In this document: positions 1-13,509 of the stretch, piece after piece | Position numbering within the stretch: the stretch's first letter is position 1 | Layout of the letters: every line of letters begins with the position of its first letter | DNA from: Ophiocordyceps camponoti-saundersi (nom. inval.) | Lineage: Eukaryota; Ascomycota; Sordariomycetes; Hypocreales; Ophiocordycipitaceae | Reading direction: 5' to 3' | Assembly (NCBI GenBank): GCA_003339415.1 | Contig: PDHQ01000087.1 | Location: 62,001-126,000, forward strand | Length of the DNA stretch: 64,000 bases | The notes under the pieces: model-generated | The model's database searches: none | Told to the model about the DNA's origin: nothing | Seen by the model: the letters and a program-made list of their open reading frames with translations, nothing else | Translations under genes and position numbers: made by a program

Positions 1-1290
1 CGTAAACTTTTAATAATATTTATATTTATTATTTATATACTAAGGGCCTTTATAATATCTAAAGCTTTTATAATATATTAAGTAAGAAAAATCTCCTAAA
101 GTAAGGCAAAACCCCCTAACTATAAAAGGAAAGCTTACTATACGCTTATATAAGGATATAATAATAGCTAGTAGTAATATAATATAATAAGCTTACTACT
201 TAGAGGTAATCTTAAATAATATAAGAAAAGTAAAATAAGGAGGGGAGTATGGAGAAAAGGAAAGTTTATAAGGTATAAGGCGGAGAAGCGGGGCGGTATA
301 GCGTAGCGTAAGGCGGTATAGGGCGGTATAGGGCGGTATAAGGTAAGGCGGTATAGCGTAAGGCGGAGGAAGGAAAGTCCGAGGGGGGTAAGGTAAAGTA
401 GCGGGGTAGCTATTTTATTATTTATTAATAATTAAAATAAGGGGGGGGTATATTTTTTTCTTTTTTACTTTTTTTTACTTTTTTTTTCTTTTTATTATTT
501 TTAAAAGAAAATATATTTTTAACCCTTTTTCTTAACTTTTCCCCTCTTTTTAACTTTTATAATAAAAAGATAGCGATAATAATTATATAGCTATATATTA
601 ATAAAATAATAATATTATAATATTTAAGATTATTTATAAAAAGTTTTATAATTTTCTTTATATTATATATATAGCTTAATTAGCTAAACGCGGGGTTTTA
701 TATTAAAAATAATAAAATAAATAATATTATATTATATAATTATATATAAAAATTAATAAAATATATAAGCTTTTAATTAGCTAATTATTATAATTATATA
801 AAAACTTAATATAAATATTATAAAATAAGTAAAGCTAAAAGCGAAGTTAAAAGTAAAATTTAAATTTAAATATTAACTAAGTTATAAATTTATTTAGATA
901 AATTATATATAGTAGCTATAAAGGCGGCTAAATATATTAATAAAGGAGGATAGCTAAGTAGCTTATAAGTAAATATAAAATAAAGTAAAGTAAAGCGGAG
1001 TTTAAAGCTAGCTAATAATAAATAATAAAAGTAACTTTAAGCTAACTTACGCTATATTTAAAAATAGAATAAAATATTAAAATTTTAACTTATAATAATA
1101 ATAGTATTATCTAAAGCTAGCGCTTTAATAAAAATAATTATTTTAATAGCTACTTTATTTATTTTTTTTATAATTATAATTATTAATCTTTTTTCTTATA
1201 AATTATATATATTAATCTTATTATATTTAAAAATATTTACTATAAGTGATAAAATAATTATTAAAGTAAGTAAAGCGGGGGGCGGAGCGG
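1..1290. other. AT-rich sequence without recognisable gene
   Basis: Mostly A/T with short GC clusters (240-410) and long pyrimidine tracts (440-550). No frame can be followed for any length even when TAA and TAG are read as mutated Gln or Trp codons. Confidence 0.5.
292..375. repeat. Short GC-rich tandem array, unit ggcggtata
   Basis: About six imperfect copies of a 9-10 bp unit (ggcggtata, variably followed by g, a or gcgta) in a stretch otherwise very AT-rich. The unit holds CpG but no CpA or TpG, so it would be immune to RIP. Function unknown. Confidence 0.6.
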
Positions 1291-1323
1291 TAAAAAAAAT
1301 AATAGTAAAGATAATAGTAGCGA

Positions 1324-1350
1324 TAATAATAATAATAATAATAATAAAAA
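1324..1350. repeat. (AAT)n microsatellite
   Basis: Perfect run of AAT/ATA triplets. A second run lies at 1500-1529. Both fall in the same plus-strand frame and would encode Asn. Confidence 0.75.
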
Positions 1351-1498
1351 TAAATACTCCTGCTAAATTAAAAGTAAAGGTAATAGCGGTAGTAAACTTA
1401 AAGCTAAGATTAGTAGCAGAGGTAGCAGCGGAGTTAAAAATAGCGAGGGTAAGGGAGCTTATAATAATAATAATAATAGCTATAAAGTTTATAATAGC

Positions 1499-1499
<1 letters not shown>

Positions 1500-1529
<30 letters not shown>
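1500..1529. repeat. (AAT)n microsatellite, second copy
   Basis: A run of AAT triplets in phase with the run at 1324-1350 in the plus-strand Asn-rich frame. Confidence 0.75.
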
Positions 1530-2379
1530 GGGGCTATAATAATTACTAAGTAAATAATTATTTAGCTATATAAAATTATATTATTAAAGTTTATAATAAA
1601 AATCTAATTTTATTTTACTAATATTAATAATATTTAAGCTTAAATACTATATAAAATATATAAAATAAAATATAATATTAATTAATAAATTATAAATAAT
1701 ATTAAAATAAATTAGTTAAAATATATATTAAGTAATATATTTAAGCTTAGTTATATATTTAACTTAAACTTAATAAAGCCGCTATTAAAAGTAAAGTTAA
1801 AAGTAAATAAAAAGGTAATAGCTTTATCGCTTATTTTTATTATATTAATATTAAGGAGTAAGTTAGAGTAAATAATAGTTAAGGGGGATAAGGAGGCGGG
1901 CGAAGTAAAGAAAAAAATAAGTAAAATAAAGATAGCTAGTAAAGTAAAAAAAGTTAAAAGCGTAAAGATAGCTAAAAATATAATAGGAAAAATAAAAGTA
2001 AGGGCGAAAAAGGAGTTAGTAAAGGTAGAGATAATAAGGGCTATAAAGGAGCTAGAGCTAAAGCTAAATCTTATTTAAATACCTAAATCCCCTCTTATAA
2101 AGTTTATATTAATAATATTAAAATATATAGCGGAGAGTAATAATAATAGCTTAGAGGATAAGCTTATAAAAGTTAAAAGCGTAATTAAGCGTAAAAGATA
2201 AGGTAAAGGGCGGGAGTAGAAAAAAAGTAAGTAAGCTAAATAAAGCTAAGTAAATTAAGGAGTAAAGTTAGGGGCGGGATATAAGGTAAATAAATAGCGG
2301 TAATTATATAGTAAAAATACTAAAAACTATCCCTTATACTTAAACCTTATATTTAAATATTTTAATATATTTAAATATT

Positions 2380-3370
2380 ATAAAATAATAAAAAAAAGTT
2401 AAATTAGCAGAGGCGTTATAAGTAAATAAATTATAAGGTAAAAGGGGTTATAATAGCCTTATAGCTAAAAGCTTTATTAAAATCTTTATAGTTTTAAATT
2501 AAATTTAGAAAAAATATTAATAAAAGCGTCTTTTTATAAATAGTTAGTTTAGATTATAAAGTAAGGTAAGCTGCTATCTTATCTTCCCCGCTATTATAAA
2601 AATAATAAGGGGTTATAATTATAAGAATATTATAAATATAAAGAAACTTATTAAAGTTAATTTTATTATTATAAAGCTAAGTTAAGGCGCTACTTAAGAA
2701 TTTTAGAAAGCTTTAATAAATTTATAAGGTATTATTAAGTTTTAATTAGGGCGGTTTATTAGTAAAGTATCTAAAAAACTAGCTATACTTTTAGAGCCTT
2801 TTTTTTAAAGTTTTAATAAAGCTGCTATTTTTTATAAAAATAAGCTTTTAAAATTTTAAAAAACTAAGAAAAGATATCTAAAGTTTATATTTAAGTAATA
2901 AAAAAGAATTAGAGGGATTTAAAAGGAACGTAAATAAGGCAGGGCTAACTTTTATATTATTAGTAGAGGTATATAAAGATTCTCTTAAAAGCGGAGCAGA
3001 TATAAGCTATAGGTTCTTTATTATAAAAACGTTAATAGCTATAAGTAGCGCGGTAAAATAAGTAAATATTAATAAGGGGGATAAAAGTTTCGAACTTAAT
3101 ATAATAAGAAAAGGTTACTTAGTATACCTTAGAGATAATATAAAAATATTTAAATTAAGTTATAGCTAGCTATTAGAAAATAAAGCTTTTAAGTTCTTTA
3201 CTTAGCGAAGTTAAAGCGGAGTAAATTATAGCGCTAAAAGCGATTATAAACTTAATAACTTTAATATAAATTTCCCTCGCTTAGAGGAGTAAAAAGCCCT
3301 AAATAGATAAGGTAAGCTTAGTTAAAGCTAGCTATTAATAAGCGAGCTTTTTTATAAAGTAGCGGAGGTA
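2380..3370 (+). pseudogene. Degraded Gln/Lys-rich open frame, unknown
   Basis: A plus-strand frame can be followed for roughly 330 codons if TAA and TAG are treated as mutated sense codons. It is rich in Gln, Lys, Ile and Ser and ends in a stretch suited to coiled or disordered structure. No catalytic motif or zinc finger is visible. It lies just after the Asn-rich relic and may belong to the same gene. I do not recognise the family. Confidence 0.25.
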
Positions 3371-5390
3371 AGACTTTTATTAAAATTTATAGTAAATCTT
3401 AACCTTAAATATATATACTTTTTATATAAGTTAAATAATATTTCTATTAAGGACTAATAAAGTTATATTAGCGGAGTAAGCTTTCGTAAAATAAAGGAGC
3501 TTACTTTTAAATAGTTAGAAAGTTATTTTATACTTTATTACTTAATTATAGTAAATACTTTAAGCTTATTTAAGCTAGCGGCGGACCTAAGTAAAGGTAC
3601 GCTTAGTACTTAAGCGGAGGTACGCTTAGTATTAAAAATATTAATATTATTTATAAATCTAATAATAAGTATACTAGTTATTTATTTTAAGCGCTTATAA
3701 AAAAATAAAATATATAGGATAAATAGTATTAAAGAGAGCGGGGAGCCTTAAGGGATTTTAATAAAAATAAGGAAAAGGTTTAATAGTTTACTATTAACTT
3801 TTAAGCGGGAGGTATAATTAGAAAGGTAAGAGTAAAGGAAAGCTATAATTTATCTAAGAAAGCTAAAAAAGTCGAGGATTTTTATTAGCTTAAAGTATAA
3901 AATATAATTAAAAGCGCCTATTATATTTAATATTAGGAGGGAAGTAAAGCTTTAAAAGCTTTAAGTAATATAAATAGACTTTATTAGAAAAAGTAAAGCG
4001 CTATTAGTAAACTAATTTAGCTAGTTACTTATCTAACTTTATAGTAAAATTTCCGCGAACTTTACTACGCGGGATATTTTCTTTATAATTATAGTTTTAA
4101 AAATCTTATTTATAATATTAAAAAAGGAGATAAAATAATAGCCGCTTAAAGTTTAATAAACTTTTAAGCTTTTTCTAGCTTTCTAAAAAATTATAATATT
4201 AAAAATTTAATACTAAGTAAGAAAATATTTATAAGTAATATATCTTTAGAGGAGCTTAGTTAGAATTATTATAAGGGGTTATTCGTAACTTTTTAGGAAG
4301 CTAATAAAGATATTATTAAGCTTAGTAGATTTTTATAATATAATATTAAAAATAGCGGAATAAACTTTATTTTGAATAACTTAAAAAGGAATATTTATTA
4401 GGGGGAAAGGGTTAAAAATAAGAAAATATAAGGTATTTTCTAAAAAGATAAGGAAAGAACTTATAAGCTAGAAGCTTTAACTTTTCGAAAAAAGATAATT
4501 AGAAAATAAAGTCTATATTTTATTAAAAAAAAATATATATATAAGCTTTAAAGAAGCTTAGCTATAGAGTTTTACTTACTAAATTATAAATTATATAATA
4601 CTAAGGTTATTACTTATAAAAGTAAGAAATTATTTTTAGTTATCCCTTTTCGCTTTCCTAATAAAAATTTTTTATTATATTATAATATTTTAATATATTT
4701 ACTAATAATTAAAGTCTAGCTATACCTGCTAATATTACTTAATATATTTTATACTTAAGATTATAAAAGTAACCTTTAAGGTTTATTATAAATATAAATA
4801 AAAATTATATTATTAAAATAATTTTAGAATTATTAAGTTAGCTATAATATTTAATTATTTATATAGCTATATTACTAACTTTTTAATATTTATTATAAAC
4901 TCTACTTAAATAGTAAAAAGTAAAAGGCGGTTTTTTACTTTAGCTTATAAAATATTAAAGTTAAAATATTTCTAGCGTAATATTAAGGCGAAATTTAAGG
5001 AAAAAAAAGTAATAAATAATATAAATTAAAAGATATAATTAAAGCTAAGAAAATTAAAATCTAAGCTAAAATATATAAAGAAATATTTACGTATATTTTA
5101 AATTAAGTTAATAATATTAGCTTTTTATTTATATATTTTCTAAATAATCTTATAAGGAGGGGTAAAGAATTTAAGGTAAAGTTAATAAAAAGCGGAGAGA
5201 AGCTTTATAAAGTAAAGGGAGGTATATTCGTAAAGGTTTTAAAAAAGGTAATAAGCGTTAAAATTACTAAAAATAACTAATAAAGCGGAGGCGGAGGCGG
5301 AGTATAAGAAAGGAGGAGGAGGTAATAAGCGTAAAAAAAGTCCGGTATATATTTTAAATAGCGGGGGGTAAATAATAAATACTTAAAGCT
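3370..5390. other. Degraded sequence, no confident gene
   Basis: Short plus-strand frame fragments (for example around 4560-5040) can be read after RIP correction but none shows a recognisable motif. 5280-5340 is a purine- and GC-richer patch with repeated gcggag units. Confidence 0.3.
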
Positions 5391-5394
5391 TATT

Positions 5395-6300
5395 ATAAAA
5401 AGAAACTTTAATTAAATTAAGCCTTATAATAAAGTTTTAGTTACTTATTTTATATTATTTATATATATAAAAGAAAGCTTTATTTTTATTTTAAATAAAG
5501 CGATAAGAAGCGAGTTTAGGAAATAAAGGGCGATTATATATATTAAGCTAAAATTCTTATATAGTTATAATATTATAGCTCTCCTTATTAAATAAAGTAA
5601 GCTAAGTAAAGCGGTTAATTTTTTATATATTTTATAATAAAGTTATAATTTTTATAAAAACTAAGTATTAGGAATAGTTATTTATAATTATTCTAATTAT
5701 ATAAAGTTTATTAATATAAACTTTACTTAGGATTATTATAAGGCTAAGTATAAGTTACGAAGTTTATTATATAGCTTATAGCTTTTATAAGTATTACTAA
5801 GTTAGGAGCTTTTTAAGGAGACTTAAGTAAGTAATATATTATAAAAAAATCGCTAAGGCGTATCTTTAAGGGATTTATAATATACTCGCTTTTTTAAAGA
5901 AATTATAATAAAGCTTTTATTATCTTTATAAAGTTACCGCTAAGTAAAAGCTAAAGGTTAAGTAAACTATAATAATTAGAAAAGGCGAGGTTTATTAAAG
6001 AAGCTAAACTTAATATAGCTTTATTATTTTTAAAACTCTAGGTAGTTTTTTAATTATATAAAATATATACTCTTATATAAAATATAATAATAAGGTTTTT
6101 CTCCCTTTTATATAAGGTAATTTTCTTCTCCGCTATTATATAAAGTAGCCGCGTAATATTTATATTAAGGGGGCTTTTAGTAATATTTAGCGATATATTT
6201 AAATTAAAAATATTTATAATATTACTTAAAATATATAAAATTTTTATAAAATTTATAATAAATTATTTTTATATTTATAATTACTTTATTTAAGTAAAGC
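5395..6300 (+). pseudogene. Degraded open frame, unknown product
   Basis: A plus-strand frame of about 300 codons is readable after RIP correction, basic and with many aromatic residues. I see no transposase, integrase or polymerase signature. The opposite strand near 6100-6550 also has a fairly open frame, so strand assignment is uncertain. No partner gene or element terminus is visible nearby. Confidence 0.22.
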
Positions 6301-8461
6301 TTATTTATATCCTTTACGCTACTTAAGCTTATAATAAGATAAGTTTATAAAGCTTCTTTATTAATAATACGCTAAAATTAAAATACTTTTGCCTAGATTA
6401 TATTAACTTTATTTACCTCTCTAATAGTATTAAGTAGCGCGTCGTGGTTATAATTAGCTATTAAGGTCCGAATACTTTTAGTAATAATAATATAAGTTTA
6501 GTATATATACTTAGCCTCTACTTAGAAAGCTTAAGCTATTTATTTATCCTTAAAAGCGAGGTTTTTATATTTAAAGTTAAATATAATAATAAAATTACTA
6601 TTAGGAAATTAGTATATAATAATTATTATAAAATACCTTATAGCTTTATTAACTTTCTAAATAACCTTTTAAAAAGTAAGCGCTAAAACTTTATTAATTA
6701 TTAAAATATCTTTTACTAATATAAATACCTCTTTTTCTATTTTTACTAGAACCGGCTATATAAGGGGCGCTATAAGGGGGGCGGAGTTTAGGATAGAGTT
6801 TACGATTACGCTAGCTTAAGTTAGAGCTTTAAGGGCAAAGTCTAACTCTTTACTTATTACCTTATAAAAAGCGGCTTTAACTAATTTTTAGATAGCGTAG
6901 GAGATAATAATAAGTAAGCTAAATAAGTTCTCGGAGGCTTATTAGCGCTATTAAAGCTTAATAAACGCTATATTAAAAATACCTTATATAAAGTAAAAAT
7001 CTTATATAAAAATTACCTTAGTAAGTTTTTTATATATAGATTTTAAGATAAAATTTATTAAGGTTTAAAAAATATTAATAAATAAGTTATTAGAGTTAGT
7101 AGTAATATTATATTAACTTTTACTTATATATAAATATTATTAGGATTAGTCTAGCCTCTAAGTCCTACTATTAAGTATTATTAATATTAATAGCGGACTA
7201 GAAGGCGGACTGCCTTACGACCCCGCGTTTAAAGTTATTCCCTTAGCGAAGTTAAACTTTAAAAGGTAGAAAGCACTAAGTTCTTATAATATTATAACGT
7301 TAAGTATAAATAAAAACCTAAATTATTTAAAGTTGTAAAAAGTTAAAACTTTTAATAGTAAAAGTATTTTAATTATAAATAACTTTTATATATAATAAGT
7401 AATTATTACTTAGCTTTTAAAATAATAGATTATTATTATAAAGTTTTAAAACCTTATACGCTTATAATATAAGTTAATAAAGCTATTTAAGTAATAATAA
7501 TTATAACCCCGCTATAAGCTATTACTTTTAAAATTATTATTTAATAATAATAAGTTTCTTTTTCCTATATAGCGTTTTTTAATATCTTATAAGCTATAAG
7601 TAAACTAGGCCTTTATTAGTATTACTTATAATTAATAAGTATTCCTTTACTAATATTTATTTTTTATAATTTAAGCTAAGGTAGCTTTATCTTATAAGTA
7701 AGGCGGTAATTTTAAGTATAACCTTAACTATTTCCTAAGTTACCTTAATATTATATTTACTAACTTATATTAGTATTAAATAGCTATAATAAAGCTTAAA
7801 CGCCTTATATAAAGCTTTTTAAAGTCCTTTTTAGATTTCCTTATTTATTTTAAAGTAAAGCTTACTTTAATAAATAGCGTTAAGTAAGCTAGTAAGATTA
7901 AAGTTATACGCTTTTATTATATTTTTACTTTAGCTTTCCGCTAATATTATATAAAGTATAATATCCCCTTAACTAACTATATTATTATTATATCTAAAAT
8001 CTGCGCTATTATTATAAATATTAAGTTATTTTACTTTAAATATAAAAGCTACTTGCCTTTACTACTTATCTTAAAGCTATCTTAAAATACTTTTATAATT
8101 AATATAAGTTAAATTAATATATACTTATATTTTAAAAAGCGTAATAGCTACTTTTCTTATAGCTATTATAGCTAAGATATATTCAGTAAATATATAATAA
8201 TATTAGTATTATAAATAAAGATTCTAAGCTAAGGAGAAAAGAAGGAAAAGAGAGAAAAACTCTTATAAGTAAAATCCTAGTAAAATATATAAAGGTATAT
8301 ACTAATAGAAATAGAAGAGGGTATAGTAAAATCCTAATAAGGAAGCAATTATATTTCCTAGTAATTTCCCTTAAAGTCTTTCTAAATAATTTTATAATAA
8401 GGTTTCTAAAAGTTATATAATAATAATTATAAAAGGTTATAACTATTATATATTAAGCTAT
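6300..8461. other. Degraded sequence, nothing recognised
   Basis: AT-rich, RIP-mutated sequence with a few GC patches (6740-6830, 7190-7260). No readable domain on either strand and no repeat shared with the rest of the window was noticed. Confidence 0.35.
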
Positions 8462-8469
8462 ATTATAAG

Positions 8470-8908
8470 CAGGGTTTAAAATTAGTCAGTCACTACTTTT
8501 TTTTAGTCGCAAAAAAGTCACTACTATTTTTAAAGTTAAAAATTTATAGTAAGAGTAAGTAAGTAGTATAAATAACTATAAAATAGAGTAAATTCTTCGC
8601 TAAATAGCTATAAGCTTTTTTTCTTTTAATTATTTTTTCTTAATTAGTAAGGAATTATTTAAGAAAAAAAGTCACTATTTTTTAGTGACTTTAGTCACTA
8701 AATGACTAATCGCTATTTATAGCCTATATAACTATAATTACTAATATAAAAAAAATACGTACTTATAGAGTGTTTTTTTTAGTATTTTTAAGGTATTTTT
8801 CCGTAATTTACAACCTAGGCCCTAATTTATAATTAAATAAAGAACTTTATTAAAAATGACTAAAAGTGAATTTCTGTAACTTTTTTCACTGACTTTTTTT
8901 AAACCCTG
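8470..8908. mobile_element. hAT-type MITE, 439 bp, weakly RIP-mutated
   Basis: The element starts CAGGGTTTAAAA and ends with its inverted complement (TTTTAAACCCTG); the inverted repeats run on through an AGTCAGT motif. It is flanked by a perfect 8-bp direct repeat ATTATAAG (8462-8469 and 8909-8916). An 8-bp target duplication with CAGGG termini is typical of the hAT superfamily. There is no coding capacity, so it is non-autonomous. Inside are many GTCACT/AGTGAC copies, including a hairpin at 8668-8692, resembling the subterminal transposase-binding repeats of hAT elements. Unlike its surroundings it keeps many CpA and TpG, so it is either young or too short or rare to be RIPed. Confidence 0.88.
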
Positions 8909-8916
8909 ATTATAAG

Positions 8917-10340
8917 CATAGTTATAAAGAAACTTTTATAGCTAAGGAATACTTTATTATTAACTATAAAGTTTATCGGGTAATATTTTTAGTTAGCTTA
9001 TATTTTTTATTTATTACGCGTTTTTTCAGCCGCGGCTTATACTTATTATTATACTTCTTATACTTAGGCGATAAGGTTACGGGCTATAATAATAGGGCTT
9101 AAAGTGTTTAAGGAGTCTAGAGGGCTAAGGATTAAAAGGGGGTTCCGGATATTCTTTCTAAAAGCGATTATAAATAGCGCTATACTAATTAACGCGTGCT
9201 AAAAGAGTTATATATAAAGTTTAAAATAAGAAGGAAAATATTTTAATTATCTTAATACTTATTTATATAAAATTAAAGCTTTTAGGTTAAGTATTAGTTA
9301 GTTATTTTTATATTTCCTTATATTTAATAATAAAGGGCGCTATTATAATAATATTTAATATTAATTAGCTAGTTTAATTTTACTAAGAAATCTTAAGATA
9401 AATAAGCTAGCGTTATTAATAATTTATATATTTAATATATTAAAAAGATAATAAAGGTATAGGAAATAGTATTTTATAAGTACTTTAGCTATATTATTTT
9501 TCTTACTTAATAATATAATAATAATTTTACTTAGCTTATAAATAAAGGCCTAAATATAATTATAACTAAAATAGTCTTTTAGTATTATTTTCCTATTATA
9601 AGTAATATACTCTTATATAGAAATTAAAATAAGTAAAGGGCATAGTAAACTTAAGGTCTTATCTTATAATATCTTATTCCTCTAATACTTATAATAGTTA
9701 TAAATATACTAGCGAATATCTTACTTTATCTAAGGCTAATAATAGCTTTATTAGAGTATATAAATAATTTTATTTTACTTATTATAAGCGAAGATAGCTA
9801 GCTTATATATATTCTAAATTAAGGCGGTATAAAGGAAAAGACGCTTTTAATTATTTTACTTAAAGGTAATAAAAAAATTATTATAAAACCTGAGGTTTTA
9901 GCTTATATTCTTCTTTTAAATTAATTATATTTACTCTGCCCCTAATAAGATAGCGTTTTTTATAAGGCAGACTAAGGTAATTATAAAAAGCGAAGTAAGA
10001 GCTTTAAATTTAAAGCTTTCTAAGGGAATTATTATAAGTATCCTCTTTTTCTTCTTATAAGCTTTTATAATTAAAAACTTAGCTATTTTATATAAAAGGG
10101 TATTTATAGCTATATTTAGCTAGCTAAGTTAATATAAGAAATAGATATTAAATTAAGCAAGGAAATTAAATTATTAAACTTAATAAATAAAAAATAATCT
10201 TCTTATTATAAAATAAACTAAAGCTTTATAATCTATATTTATATTAAATTTCTAACTAAGTAGTTTTAAGTAAAAATATTTAAAGCTTTATATAATAAGA
10301 AAAAGTTTATAATTTTAAATTAGATAAGTATATTAAACTA
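8917..10340. other. Degraded sequence between MITE and X repeats
   Basis: RIP-mutated sequence with a slightly GC-richer part at 9020-9200. No frame or repeat was recognised. It is continuous with the sequence left of the MITE once that insertion and one target copy are removed. Confidence 0.35.
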
Positions 10341-10344
10341 GGTA

Positions 10345-11628
10345 ATTTTTATATATTTTATAAATTCCGCACTTATAGTAATATAAATATAGACTTTTTA
10401 TTTTTATATTATAAGCAGACTCTGCTCCTTTCGTTACCTTATAATAATAGTAAGCTATACTTAGAGTAACTTTAAAAAGGAGAGTAACGCTATATAAGTT
10501 AATTATAACCGCGAAAAATTTTTACTTAAAATATAGCTTTACTCCGAATTATAATAATCTTAAATTTAAAAGTTTATTATACTTATAACCTTATTAAAAG
10601 CTAAAATAAATATTTATAAAATTATTTTAAAAATTATTTTTATTTTTATATAAATAATTATTAAATAAATAATAAGGTTTAAAAAAGTTTAAGGAGGCGC
10701 CCCCTTTACTTTAATTTTATTAATTAGTAATATCTTTTTAGCTATTATCGCTATAATTTCCTTTTTTTATAGCTTTAAAGGGAGCGGAACTCCTTTAATA
10801 TAAGCTATAATTATAGCTAAAGTGCTAAAAAAATTATTAAAAAATAAGGTTCTAAGTAATATAAGTAATAGCTTATAATTTACTTTAACTTTATTATTAC
10901 TCCGCTATAAGTTTAAAGCCTTAAAATAATTATTATAAATATAAACTATAAACTTTATAAATAAAGCTAAGCTTTTATAATAAAGAAATTACCTAATAGC
11001 GATATTATAATAATATTTTAAAATATTATTTATAAGCTTTAGTTTAATTTAAAGTAGCTTTATATTACTTTTAAAAAAGGTATATTTAATTAATAAAAGT
11101 TATACTCTTATTATAAAAAAGTACTAATATAAGCCTTATAATAAGGTAATAAAAAAGCTTTTTTAAAAAAAAATAAGTTTTTAAATAAGGTTTTAATAAT
11201 ATAATTATATATAAAGAAATATTATTTAAAAACTTAATAAAATTCCCTAATAATTATTATTAATAATATAATAAATATAAATTAACTTTATAATAAAAGT
11301 ATAATAATATAAATAAAAACTTTTAATATTAAATTATATATATTAAAAGTTTAACCTTAATAATATTTTAAATATTATTAATTTAAATAAATTACTAAAT
11401 ATTATATAATAAAGCTATAATATAATAAATACTTTACTACTTTATATATAAAAAGTAAGTTTACTTATTTTATAATTTATATAAAAAAATTATATTATTA
11501 CTTTCTTTATTAAGAGTCTTACTTTAAATAAAGTTAACTTTACCTTAAAATAAAAGTATTATAAAACTAAGCGAAAAATATATATATTTCCTAACTTTAA
11601 AAGTTTATAAACTAGAACTTTATATATA
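10345..11628. repeat. Repeat module X, copy 1
   Basis: First of three about 1.26-1.29 kb copies that align end to end, beginning near a TTTATAAA..CCGC motif and ending near TTTATATATA. Landmarks shared by all copies: a GAGAGTAACGCTATATAAG block, a GGAGGCGCCCCC block about 350 bp in, and a purine/pyrimidine GGGAGCGGAACTC block. Copies differ mostly by C/T and G/A changes, as RIP gives. No domain is recognised on either strand. Here X is followed directly by a second X without a Y module. Confidence 0.85.
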
Positions 11629-11639
11629 TTATTTAAAAA

Positions 11640-12928
11640 CTTTTATATATTCTATAAACTCCGCGCTTATAATAATATAAATATAAAGTTTTTATTCTTA
11701 TATTATAAATAAACTTTACTCCTTTTATTACTTTTTAGCAATAATAAGCTACGCTTAAAGTAACTCTAAAAAAGAGAGTAACGCTATATAAGTTAATTAT
11801 AATTATAATAATTTTTTACTTAGAATATAGCTTTACTTTAAATTATTATAATTTTAAACTTAAAAGTTTATTATATTTATTATTTTATTAAAAGCTAAGG
11901 TAAATATTAATAAAATTATTTTAGGAAATACTTTTATTTTTATATAAGTAATTATAAAATAAGTAGCGGAGTCTATAAAGGTTTAAGGAGGCGCCCCCCT
12001 TACTCTAACTTTATTAGTTAATAATATCTTTTTAGCTATTATAGCTGCAGTTTTCTCTTTTTTTTATAATTTTAAGGGGAGCGGAACTCTTTTAATATAA
12101 GCTATAATTCTAGCTAAAGCTTTAAAGAAAATTATTAAAAAATAAATTCCTAAGTAATATAAGTAATAGCTTATAATTTACTTTAACTTTATCGCTACTT
12201 TACTTTAAGTTAAAAGCTTTAAGGTAATTATAATAAGTATTAATTATAGACTTTATAAGTAAAGCTAAGCTTTTATAATAAGGAAATTACTTAGCGGTAA
12301 TATTACGGTAATATTTTAAAATATTATTTATAAACTTTAGTTTAATTTAAAATAGCTTTATATTATTTTTAAAAAAAAGGTATACTTAATTAATAAAAAT
12401 TATACTTTTATTATAAAAAAGGTATTAATATAAGCTTTATAATAAAATAGTAAGGAAGCTTTTTAAAAAAAGATTAAGTTATTTAATAAAATTTTAATAA
12501 TATAATTATATATAAAAAATATTATTTTAAAACTTAGTAAAGTTTCTTAATAATTATTATTAATAGTATAGCGGATATAAACTAAATTTATAATAAAAAT
12601 ATAATAATATAAGTAAAAATCTTTAATATTAAACTATATATATAAAAAATCTAACTTTAATAATATTTTTAATATTACTAACTTAGATATATTATTAAAT
12701 ATTATAAAATAAAGCTATAATATAGTAAATATTTAACTACTTTATATATAAAATATAAGTTTACTTACCTTATAGCTTATAAAAAAGATTATATTATTAC
12801 CTTTTTTCTTAAAAGTTTTATTTTAGGTAAAGTTTACTTTACCTTAAGATAAGAGCGGTATAAAACTAGGCAAATAATATATACGCTACTTAACTTTAGA
12901 GGTTTATAGACTAGAACTCTATATATAC
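11640..12928. repeat. Repeat module X, copy 2
   Basis: Same landmarks as copy 1 in the same order and orientation (GGAGGCGCCCCC near 11985, GGGAGCGGAACTC near 12076). It abuts Y copy 1 at about 12929. The X to Y junction is alike in copies 2 and 3, which suggests X-Y is the original unit. Confidence 0.85.
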
Positions 12929-13509
12929 CGCCTCTCCTCCCCTTTTAGCGCTAACCGGAAATTAATAATAGCTAAAGCGAAAACGCTAGAAAGCGAATAT
13001 AATAATACCTCCTCCCTTAACTTTAATTCTATACTTATCTATAGCTTTATTATAATAATCTAGCTATTTTTTAAAATTAGCTATTATAAGGTTTATTATA
13101 AAATAGTAGAATTTTTATATATTCTTAAGTTATACTAGTAAAGCTTTAATTAATTAGATTATTAAAGCTATTTTAATTAAACGTAAGAATTTAATTTATA
13201 GTAATAATAATAATTAGGAGGATAAATAAGCTATATAGATTTTATACTAAACTTAATTTACGCGTACTTTTATTATCGCGAAGTCCGCTTTAAGGGAAAT
13301 ATTAGCTTTTAAATTACTAGTTAATATTTAATTTATTAAATATATAAAATACTAGATATAGGCGGGGTCTAACTTAAAGCTAAAGTAATACTTAAAGGGA
13401 GGGTTTTACTCTAAGCTTTCTAGTTTTTCCCCCTTTTAGAATATATATAAAATAATACTAAGCTATATAAAGTATACTAGTATATAAATATTATTATTAT
13501 TATATATAT
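12929..13509. repeat. Repeat module Y, copy 1
   Basis: About 580 bp, starting CGCCTCTCCTCCCC and ending in CTAAGCTATATAAAGTATA followed by AT-rich ATT repeats. Followed directly by a second copy of Y, in the same orientation. Confidence 0.85.

Larger units (their letters stand above)
1290..2520 (+). pseudogene. Degraded Asn/Ser/Gly/Lys-rich open frame
   Basis: Reading TAA and TAG as former Gln/Trp codons, the plus strand gives a long low-complexity frame: poly-Asn runs encoded by (AAT)n at about 1324-1350 and 1500-1529, Ser/Gly-rich linkers, then around 1850-2060 a block rich in Lys, Ser, Gly and Gln. No domain is recognised. It could be the N-terminal, disordered part of a transposon protein, or partly a chance frame supported by the microsatellites. 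It may continue into the Gln-rich frame that follows. Confidence 0.3.

Noticed and set aside
1..400. Subtelomeric or telomeric repeat
   Set aside because: No TTAGGG or variant array; the GC-rich tandem unit is not telomere-like.
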